A stretch of DNA of 12,592 nt from Sedimenticola sp. (GTDB lineage Bacteria > Pseudomonadota > Gammaproteobacteria > Chromatiales > Chromatiaceae), in the NCBI GenBank assembly GCA_026197195.1, contig JAPHUG010000263.1, forward strand, positions 1-12,592. Direction: 5' to 3'. The notes below the pieces were generated by a model, which did not search any database, was not told where the DNA came from, and saw only the letters and a program-made list of their open reading frames with translations. Shown here in pieces: positions 6,765-12,592 of this stretch (within the stretch, counting starts at the first letter, position 1; each line of letters begins with the position of its first letter). Position numbers and translations under genes: made by a program.

Positions 6765-8150
6765 ATGGATCAATCACTGGTTTTTGATCTTGATCTGATA
6801 AACAAGTATGACTATTCAGGGCCAAGATACACCTCTTATCCCACGGCTCCTCAGTTTCATGAGGCGTTTGGAGAGACCGAGTATCGGCAGGCCGCTGAAG
6901 CTACCAACGAATCGGGTGGGCCGCTTTCACTCTATTTCCATATTCCCTTCTGCGACACCATCTGCTTCTATTGTGCCTGCAATAAAATCGCTACCAAAGA
7001 TCGCAGCATGGCCGCGGATTACCTGGACCGAGTGCATAAAGAGATTGCCATGCAGGGGGCGATCTTTGACAAAAGCCGGGTCGTGGAGCAGCTGCATTGG
7101 GGTGGGGGAACGCCTACGTTTATCAGCCATAAAGAGATGCAGGAGCTGATGCGGGTCACCGGCGAACATTTCACGTTGGCGGATGACGATACCGGCGAGT
7201 ACTCGATAGAGATAGACCCGCGGGAAGCGACGGCAGAGACCATTAAAACCTTGCGTGAGGTGGGCTTCAATCGTTTGAGCCTCGGGGTGCAGGATCTTGA
7301 TGACCGCGTACAGAAAGCGGTGAATCGTATACAGTCTGAAGCCGAGACCATGGCCGTACTGGAAGCGGCGCGTGATAACGGGTTCCGTTCGGTCAGTATT
7401 GATCTGATCTATGGGTTGCCGTTCCAGACGGTGGAGAGTTTTACCAAGACCCTGGACCGGGTGATCGAAGTGGGTCCTGATCGTCTCTCTGTCTTCAACT
7501 ACGCCCATCTGCCGGAGCTGTTCAAGCCGCAGCGCAGGATTAATGAAGATGATCTGCCCGCGGCCCAGGTTAAGCTGGATATTCTGCAGATGGCCGGGGA
7601 GCATCTGACCAAGGCCGGTTATATCTACATCGGAATGGATCACTTTGCCCGCCCTGATGATGAGCTGGCCATCGCTCAGCGGGAAGGGACGCTGTACCGG
7701 AATTTCCAGGGCTACTCCACTCACTCGGATTGTGACCTGGTTGCCATGGGCGTGACCTCTATTGGCATGGTGGGTAATACCTATAGCCAGAATGAGCGCG
7801 GACTGGATGCCTACTACGGTGCCATAGATAACGACAAGCTGGCGGTTTTTCGTGGCATCGAACTGACCCAGGATGACCTGATTCGGCGTGATGTCATCAC
7901 CCGCCTGATCTGTAATTTTGTGCTTGATTATGCCGCTATCGAACAGACCTGGAGCATCCGGTTTGCTGATTATTTTGCCGATGAGTTGAATCGGTTGCCG
8001 AACATGGCCGCCGATGGCTTGCTAGAAATGGATGACGCAGGTATCCGTGTGTTACCCAGAGGGCGACTGTTGATCCGCAATGTCTGTATGGCATTTGACC
8101 GTTACCTCTCGGCCGGTCTGCAACAGAAAAATTTCTCCAAAGTGATCTGA
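6765..8150 (+). CDS. hemN: oxygen-independent coproporphyrinogen III dehydrogenase HemN
   Basis: This radical SAM enzyme converts coproporphyrinogen III to protoporphyrinogen IX without oxygen, in haem biosynthesis in the cytoplasm. The 461-residue length is normal. The cluster motif has Cys63, Cys67 and Cys70 (CxxxCxxC) plus the adjacent Cys72 in FCDTICFYCACNK. This extended CxC form is typical of true HemN rather than the HemW/HemN-like proteins, which lack the extra cysteine. HWGGGTPT (111-118) binds SAM, and IDPREAT and RLSLGVQDLDDRVQKAVNR follow as in the family. The N-terminal KYDYSGPRYTSYPTA segment (14-28) also fits HemN. AGGA at 6752-6755 gives a good ribosome-binding site. It ends the prmB operon and is followed by a hairpin. 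I looked for an upstream anaerobic regulator site (FNR-like) at the operon promoter and saw none. Confidence 0.96.
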   Translation: MDQSLVFDLDLINKYDYSGPRYTSYPTAPQFHEAFGETEYRQAAEATNESGGPLSLYFHIPFCDTICFYCACNKIATKDRSMAADYLDRVHKEIAMQGAIFDKSRVVEQLHWGGGTPTFISHKEMQELMRVTGEHFTLADDDTGEYSIEIDPREATAETIKTLREVGFNRLSLGVQDLDDRVQKAVNRIQSEAETMAVLEAARDNGFRSVSIDLIYGLPFQTVESFTKTLDRVIEVGPDRLSVFNYAHLPELFKPQRRINEDDLPAAQVKLDILQMAGEHLTKAGYIYIGMDHFARPDDELAIAQREGTLYRNFQGYSTHSDCDLVAMGVTSIGMVGNTYSQNERGLDAYYGAIDNDKLAVFRGIELTQDDLIRRDVITRLICNFVLDYAAIEQTWSIRFADYFADELNRLPNMAADGLLEMDDAGIRVLPRGRLLIRNVCMAFDRYLSAGLQQKNFSKVI

Positions 8151-8155
8151 TTGCC

Positions 8156-8196
8156 CCGATTACCCGGCGTTCTCTGGCGTCCGGGTAATCGGTTTC
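8156..8196 (+). terminator. probable terminator after hemN
   Basis: CCGATTACCCGG (8156-8167) pairs over all 12 bases with CCGGGTAATCGG (8181-8192) across a 13-base loop, starting 6 bases after the hemN stop. Only TTTC follows, so the U-tract is short. The very stable stem still makes a terminator or 3'-end-protecting hairpin likely. Confidence 0.7.
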
Positions 8197-8257
8197 ATTG
8201 CATCCTGCCTGGACAGGTTTTATCCTGCCGTATCTCACTTAATCAGGCAGCGTGACT

Positions 8258-9823
8258 ATGACCTTTACTGCAACAGCCTCTATCCCTGAAATGATGCGCA
8301 AGACCGCGCAGCAATATGGCGATCAGCCAGCGATTCTGTTTGCTGATCACTCGATCACTTTTGCCGAGGTCAATGAGCGATCCGATGCGGTTGCCGCCGC
8401 ACTGGCAGAGCAAGGTGTGGGCAAGGGTGACCGGGTGGCCCTGTACTGTATTAACTCGGCTGAGTTTGCCTATGCCTATGCCGGCATAGTAAAGGCGGGT
8501 GCGGTGGTGGTGCCGGTGAATCTCCTCCTGAATCCACGGGAGATAGCCTACGTACTTAAGGATGCTGGGGTTACCGGACTGATCTACCACCAGTTGATGG
8601 GGGCGGGGGTGACCGCTTTTCGAGACGCGTTACCCGCGCTGCGCTTTGCCGTCTGTATTGGTAATGATCGCGCTCATCCCGATGATCATCTGTTTGAGGC
8701 GTTTAGCCACTCCGCAGCGCCTGTACCTCAGCCAGCGTTTGATACCCTGAATGATCTTGCGGCCATCCTCTATACATCAGGAACCACCGGGCACCCCAAA
8801 GGGGCGATGCTTTCCCACAGTAATCTGGTATCCAATACCTGCAGTGTGCTGACCGCGCTGCAACTTCAGCCCGGTACAGACCGGCTGTTGGTGGTGCTGC
8901 CCATGTTCCATTCTTTTGCTGCAACCGTTGGCACATTAACACCGCTACTGCATGGCGTGAGCTTTACCCCGGTGCCCAAGTTTGATCCGACCGCTGTCTC
9001 AGAGGTGATTGAGGCGGTGAAGGCAACGGTCTTTCTGGGCGTACCCAGTATGTATAACGTCCTGCTACGGCTGCCCGATGAGCAGTTAAGTCGCTGGTCG
9101 ACCATTCGGTATTGTGTTTCCGGTGGGGCGGCGATGCCTGAAGCGATTATGCAGCAGTTCGAAGCCCGTTTTGGTGTGCCGGTTTGTGAGGGCGACGGAC
9201 CCACCGAGTGTTCCCCGGTAACCTGTGTGAATCCGATTGATGGAATTAGAAAACCGGCATCGGTGGGCTTGCCCGTGCCTGATGTTGAGATGGAAATCTA
9301 TGACGATGACGGGCGTCAGATGGGTATCGACAAGATCGGGGAGATCTGCGTGCGTGGACCGAACGTCATGAAGGGCTACTGGAACCTGCCAGAGGCAACC
9401 GCCGAGAGTTTTTTTGGTGAATGGGTGAGGACCGGTGATCTGGGTTACAAGGATGCCGATGGTTATCTTTATATCGTGGATCGGAAAAAAGACATGATCA
9501 TTGTGAACGGGATGAACGTCTATCCCCGCATGGTTGAAGAGCTGCTCTACACCCATCCTTCGATTCTGGAAGCAGCGGTTGTGGGTGAGCCCAGTGAACT
9601 GCATGGTGAAATTCCCGTGGCCCACGTGGTACTGAAGGAGGGTGAAACGATCACTCCTGCGGATATCCGGAGTTTTTGCCGGGATAACCTGGGCCGGCAC
9701 GAAGTACCACGAAAGGTCGAGTTGACTCCGGCACTACCGAAGAATGCGGCAGGTAAGATTCTTAAACGTGAGTTGCGTAAAACAGGGGAGCTGGAGCGCG
9801 GAATCGATAGCCGAAACAACTGA
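8258..9823 (+). CDS. fatty acyl-CoA ligase-type adenylate-forming enzyme
   Basis: Class I adenylate-forming enzyme of 521 residues, most like long-chain fatty-acid-CoA ligases: it activates a carboxylic acid with ATP to an acyl-adenylate, then transfers it to CoA. Numbered from the ATG at 8258, the P-loop-like LYTSGTTGHPKG is at 171-182. The A5 motif reads EGDGPTECSP (311-320), with Asp where many relatives have Tyr. The ATP-ribose motif is RTGDLG (391-396), the hinge and A8 region is YIVDRKKDMIIVNGMNVYP (405-423), and the C-terminal catalytic lysine is Lys500 in NAAGKILKREL. An in-frame GTG at 8252 is possible, but AGG at 8245-8247 is better spaced for the ATG. The gene stands alone between the hemN hairpin and the tRNA region. 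The exact acyl substrate (medium or long chain, or aromatic) cannot be read from these motifs. Confidence 0.88.
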   Translation: MTFTATASIPEMMRKTAQQYGDQPAILFADHSITFAEVNERSDAVAAALAEQGVGKGDRVALYCINSAEFAYAYAGIVKAGAVVVPVNLLLNPREIAYVLKDAGVTGLIYHQLMGAGVTAFRDALPALRFAVCIGNDRAHPDDHLFEAFSHSAAPVPQPAFDTLNDLAAILYTSGTTGHPKGAMLSHSNLVSNTCSVLTALQLQPGTDRLLVVLPMFHSFAATVGTLTPLLHGVSFTPVPKFDPTAVSEVIEAVKATVFLGVPSMYNVLLRLPDEQLSRWSTIRYCVSGGAAMPEAIMQQFEARFGVPVCEGDGPTECSPVTCVNPIDGIRKPASVGLPVPDVEMEIYDDDGRQMGIDKIGEICVRGPNVMKGYWNLPEATAESFFGEWVRTGDLGYKDADGYLYIVDRKKDMIIVNGMNVYPRMVEELLYTHPSILEAAVVGEPSELHGEIPVAHVVLKEGETITPADIRSFCRDNLGRHEVPRKVELTPALPKNAAGKILKRELRKTGELERGIDSRNN

Positions 9824-9891
9824 GGTTGCGGTCTGCCGGATGCGGCCTGTTTTCAAGTGTGAATTAATATCTGTCAGGCCCTAAATTGGGT

Positions 9892-9919
9892 TAGACATAA
9901 CTGAGGCTATCGGTATAAT
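9892..9919 (+). promoter_or_regulatory. upstream promoter-like site ahead of tRNA-Leu
   Basis: TAGACA (9892-9897, five of six) and a perfect TATAAT (9914-9919) are separated by 16 bases. A transcript from here would begin about 110 bases before the tRNA and run into it. Confidence 0.5.
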
Positions 9920-9994
9920 GCGCAGCTGCTTACGCGGGGATGATCAGATCAGAGGTTTTTCTGGCTGAATCGGGGTTGCACAGGTGGTGTTGAA

Positions 9995-10024
9995 TTGACC
10001 GCTTTGTCGTGACCTCTCTATAAT
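9995..10024 (+). promoter_or_regulatory. promoter of tRNA-Leu
   Basis: TTGACC (9995-10000, five of six) and TATAAT (10019-10024, six of six) with 18-base spacing. The predicted start lies only a few bases before the mature tRNA 5' end, as is common for tRNA genes. Confidence 0.75.
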
Positions 10025-10035
10025 CACCCCTCTAT

Positions 10036-10120
<85 letters not shown>

Positions 10121-10477
10121 CTCTTCTTCTGTAAACGCTCATTGAGCGGTTACGGTTTACAGCTAAAAACGCCTTACTTTCCTAATAATTGATCGTCGAA
10201 TGCGCACGACCAAACCGACTATTTGCGAAAAACCCTCAGGCCTATCTCCTTTCCGAGAAGGTGATAACAAACAATACGCTTTAATAAAGGTTGATTTTAG
10301 GTACAATAGCCGGCTTATTTGCAGAGGGTGACATCGGCCAAATGCCTGTTATCTGATCTGCTGGTTAGGTTCGGCTGCCCTTGTAACGAGGGCTATATTT
10401 CGGCAGCTGCCATAGCGGTTGCCACTTCTATTTTAAAGACAGAGGAATGGCAGTAATCCCTGCCAGATGAGGTTTGC
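10121..10477 (+). other. gene-free gap between tRNA-Leu and tig with inverted repeats and a structured leader
   Basis: No convincing gene is present in these 357 bases. Just after the tRNA, CTGTAAAC (10129-10136) and GTTTACAG (10155-10162) form an inverted repeat enclosing a second hairpin, CGCTC-ATT-GAGCG (10136-10148). No U-tract follows, so it may be a 3' processing structure more than a terminator. The tig promoter probably lies near TACAAT (10302-10307), but no good -35 element is visible. From about 10372 onward the leader holds repeated CTGCC and GGCAG blocks that can form alternative hairpins. Confidence 0.6.
10372..10472 (+). promoter_or_regulatory. tig 5' leader with alternative hairpins
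   Basis: Hairpin A pairs CGGCTGCC (10372-10379) with GGCAGCTG (10402-10409), eight pairs including one G-T. Hairpin B pairs TGGCAG (10448-10453) with CTGCCA (10460-10465) across a six-base loop, ending 3 bases before the ribosome-binding site GAGG (10469-10472). CTGCCA at 10407-10412 can instead pair with TGGCAG 10448-10453, which would exclude both A and B. GGCAGCTGCC (10402-10411) is itself a perfect palindrome. The pairings are visible; any regulatory use is inferred. Confidence 0.4.
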
Positions 10478-11803
10478 ATGCAAGTTTCGGTTGAATCGAG
10501 TGAAGGGCTTGAGCGTCGTATGACTGTTGAGATCCCCGCAGAGAAAGTCAATGATGCGGTGGAGAAGCGGCTGAAAGAGATCGCGCGAACTGTCAAACTG
10601 GACGGTTTCCGCCCAGGTAAAGTGCCTCTGTCAGTGGTACGCAAGCGTTTTAGCAATGATGCCAAAAATGAAGTTTTTGGTGACTTGGTGCAGTCCAGCT
10701 ATTTTGAAGCGCTGATGCAGGAGAAACTGAATCCTGCGGGTGAGCCTTCAATCGAGCCTCTGGAGAAAGCGGCCGATGCCGGAATGGCTTACGTAGCGAC
10801 CTTTGAGGTCATGCCGGAAGTCAAACTCAACCCACTGGGTGATGCCACCGTTACCCGTCCTGTCGCTGAAGTGACGGATGAGGATATGGCTGAGATGGTT
10901 GAGAAACTGCGCAAGCAACGGACAACCTGGAATGAGGTTGATCGGGCGGCGGCAGACGGCGATCAGATCACCATCAATTTCAAGGGCTTCATCGATGGTG
11001 AAGCATTTGATGGAGGCTCCGCTGATGGCGTGCCTCTGGAGCTCGGTTCAAAAGGCATGATTGAAGGTTTTGAAGAGGGATTGTTGGGCGCCAAAGCGGG
11101 TGAAAGCCGCACCTTGGAGCTGACGTTCCCTGAGAGCTACCATGCTGAGAGTCTGGCCGGCAAACCGGCAACCTTTGAGGTTGAGGTGACCAAGGTCTCC
11201 GAGGCGGCTCTGCCAGAAGTCAATGAGGAATTCATTAAGGCGTTCGGTGTAACTGAAGACGGTGTTGAGGGTTTCTATAAAGAGATTCGTGGCAATATGA
11301 CCCGTGAACTTCAGGAGAAGATTCGAGGTCTGGTAAAAGAACAGGTCATGGATGTACTGCTTGAGGTGAATCCACTGGATGTGCCCAAGGCGCTGATTAC
11401 CCGCGAAGCACAGGTGCTGATGGAGCAGACCAAGGCCAATCTGGCGCAGGGTGGCCAGGGCAGTAATATCAACCTGCCGGTTGAGCTGTTCGAAGATCAG
11501 GCTAAAAAGCGTGTTAGTCTTGGGTTGATTATTGCTGAGGTATTGAGCACTAATAAGATCGAACTGGACGAAGACCGGGTGCGTGAAAAGATTGAGCAGT
11601 TTGCTCAAACTTATGAAGAGCCACAGCAAGTCATTGATTATTACTATAATAATAAAGAGCAGCTGGCGGGTATTCAGAACCTGGTACTGGAAGAGCAGGT
11701 GGTCGACTGGGTTCTTGATCAGGTCAAGGTTGAAGAGAGCGAGACCGGTTTTGATGCCGTTATGAACCCGGCTCCTAAAGATATCGACGCTGCTGACGAA
11801 TAA
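10478..11803 (+). CDS. tig: trigger factor, ribosome-associated chaperone
   Basis: Trigger factor docks at the ribosome exit tunnel and shields nascent chains. It also has peptidyl-prolyl isomerase activity. The 441-residue length is normal (E. coli 432). The N-terminal ribosome-binding signature GFRPGKVP lies at 43-50. An FKBP-type PPIase domain spans about 158-240, beginning DGDQITINFKGFIDGEAFDGG (160-180) and including GMIEGFEEGLLGAKAGE (193-209). The C-terminal helical chaperone arms follow (about 250-425). The acidic tail DIDAADE is common in the family. GAGG at 10469-10472 is a good ribosome-binding site 5 bases before the ATG. clpP starts 25 bases after the stop, the tig-clpP order widely conserved in Proteobacteria, linking folding and degradation. 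Confidence 0.97.
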   Translation: MQVSVESSEGLERRMTVEIPAEKVNDAVEKRLKEIARTVKLDGFRPGKVPLSVVRKRFSNDAKNEVFGDLVQSSYFEALMQEKLNPAGEPSIEPLEKAADAGMAYVATFEVMPEVKLNPLGDATVTRPVAEVTDEDMAEMVEKLRKQRTTWNEVDRAAADGDQITINFKGFIDGEAFDGGSADGVPLELGSKGMIEGFEEGLLGAKAGESRTLELTFPESYHAESLAGKPATFEVEVTKVSEAALPEVNEEFIKAFGVTEDGVEGFYKEIRGNMTRELQEKIRGLVKEQVMDVLLEVNPLDVPKALITREAQVLMEQTKANLAQGGQGSNINLPVELFEDQAKKRVSLGLIIAEVLSTNKIELDEDRVREKIEQFAQTYEEPQQVIDYYYNNKEQLAGIQNLVLEEQVVDWVLDQVKVEESETGFDAVMNPAPKDIDAADE

Positions 11804-11828
11804 GGTATAACTAAAGGATTTATTCAGA

Positions 11829-12467
11829 ATGACCGATATAAGAACTATGGGTGGATTGGACGCTAATAATCTGGGGCTAATTCCGATGGTGGTTGAACAG
11901 ACCTCCAGAGGGGAGCGCTCCTATGATATCTACTCTCGTCTGCTCAAGGAGCGCGTGATCTTCCTGGTCGGTCAGGTGGAAGACAATATGGCCAATTTGA
12001 TTGTGGCCCAGTTGCTTTTCCTGGAATCAGAGAATCCGGATAAGGATATCCATATCTATATCAACTCTCCGGGTGGGTCTGTCTCGGCCGGATTGGCTAT
12101 CTATGACACCATGCAGTTCATCAAGCCCCACATCAGCACCATGTGTATTGGCCAGGCGGCCAGTATGGGGGCATTACTGCTGGCGGGTGGAGAGAAGGGC
12201 AAGCGTTTCTGTCTGCCTAACTCCCGGATGATGATTCATCAGCCGCTGGGTGGCTTCCAGGGGCAGGCTACCGATATTGAGATCCACGCCAAAGAGATTT
12301 TGCTGCTGCGTGACCGGTTGAACACCATCATGGCCACTCATACCGGGCAGTCGCTTGAAACCATTGGTAAAGATACCGATCGCGATAATTTTATGAGTGG
12401 CGAAGATGCTGTCGCCTATGGACTGATCGACCAGGTATTGAGTCGTCGTCCCGATAATGAAGCGTAA
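11829..12467 (+). CDS. clpP: ATP-dependent Clp protease proteolytic subunit ClpP
   Basis: ClpP forms the double-heptamer serine peptidase barrel that degrades proteins fed by ClpX or ClpA. The 212-residue protein has the catalytic triad Ser112 (in GQAASMGA), His137 (in MMIHQPLGG) and Asp186 (in TDRDNF). These lie one residue after the E. coli Ser111/His136/Asp185, in precursor numbering. The short N-terminal segment before about residue 15 (through NNLGLIPM) is the probable autocleaved propeptide. The oligomerisation and substrate-strand motif [11 protein letters not shown] (78-88) is intact. AAGGA (11814-11818) precedes the ATG by 10 bases. Co-transcription with tig is likely. clpX, the usual next gene, is not reached before the window ends. 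Confidence 0.98.
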   Translation: MTDIRTMGGLDANNLGLIPMVVEQTSRGERSYDIYSRLLKERVIFLVGQVEDNMANLIVAQLLFLESENPDKDIHIYINSPGGSVSAGLAIYDTMQFIKPHISTMCIGQAASMGALLLAGGEKGKRFCLPNSRMMIHQPLGGFQGQATDIEIHAKEILLLRDRLNTIMATHTGQSLETIGKDTDRDNFMSGEDAVAYGLIDQVLSRRPDNEA

Positions 12468-12523
12468 TTGATCGCCAGTAACTGGTTGATATAAAAGATT
12501 ATTGCTGTTTGTTTTTACGAAAT

Positions 12524-12559
12524 CCCGACACACTTTATAAACGACGGTTGTGTGTTGGG
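12524..12559 (+). other. hairpin in the spacer after clpP
   Basis: CCCGACACAC (12524-12533) can pair with GTGTGTTGGG (12550-12559) over ten positions, one a G-T pair, across a 16-base AT-rich loop. No T-run follows immediately, so it is not a clear terminator. It could be part of a clpX leader or a processing site. The remainder of the spacer to the window end shows nothing else I can name. Confidence 0.4.
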
Positions 12560-12592
12560 GGTTGTATTGAAGTGAGATCGGCCTTATACCTA

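Noticed and set aside
6927..7724. A 265-codon open frame antisense to hemN.
   Set aside because: Complementary shadow of a clear HemN coding region, with no domain-like sequence and no plausible ribosome-binding site or promoter context.
9086..9700. A 204-codon open frame antisense to the acyl-CoA ligase gene.
   Set aside because: Same reasoning: it is a shadow across conserved ligase motifs.
9940..9993. A 17-codon ATG frame between the two tRNA-Leu promoter-like sites, which might be a leader peptide.
   Set aside because: It has no leucine-codon run or attenuator structure, and tRNA genes do not use leader peptides. Such a short frame is expected by chance.
11048..11629. A 193-codon open frame antisense to tig.
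   Set aside because: It overlaps the conserved trigger factor domains and its translation looks unstructured.

Overview
The window is about 12.6 kb of a typical gammaproteobacterial chromosome. The encoded proteins are closest in character to Gammaproteobacteria: a PrmB very like the enterobacterial enzyme, a YqiB/DUF1249 protein, an IscR with the Cys/Cys/Cys/His cluster ligands, and the tig-clpP gene order. Moderate GC content and the gene mix would suit an environmental (for example Chromatiales-like) member, but that placement is inference. No phage, transposon, CRISPR array or defence system is visible.

Layout. Positions 1-1130 hold two short forward genes: a small, very basic coiled-coil protein with AT-hook-like motifs near both ends, then a DUF1249 protein. 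An AT-rich promoter region (about 1170-1375) precedes iscR, which ends at a strong intrinsic terminator (1890-1914). No isc or suf genes follow iscR. The reverse strand from 1968 to 5341 carries a membrane histidine kinase (HAMP-GAF-HisKA-HATPase) and, upstream of it, an HDOD-domain protein. No response regulator lies beside them. Forward genes from 5522 to 8150 form a tight operon: prmB (ribosomal protein L3 glutamine methyltransferase), an unrecognised 105-residue acidic protein and hemN (oxygen-independent haem synthesis), closed by a hairpin. An independent fatty acyl-CoA ligase-type gene follows (8258-9823).

A tRNA-Leu(UAG) gene with two promoter-like sites lies at 10036-10120. After a structured 357-base gap come tig (trigger factor) and clpP (Clp protease subunit). 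The window ends in the clpP 3' spacer, where clpX would normally follow.

Functional themes are protein quality control (tig, clpP), translation (prmB, tRNA-Leu), redox, Fe-S and haem metabolism (iscR, hemN), and signalling (kinase, HDOD protein). I did not find a clearly new multi-gene system. The items most worth a second look are the AT-hook/coiled-coil protein, the stand-alone iscR with a candidate self-binding site, the conserved-looking unknown gene between prmB and hemN, the C8 tract ahead of the kinase start, and the tig leader with mutually exclusive hairpins.
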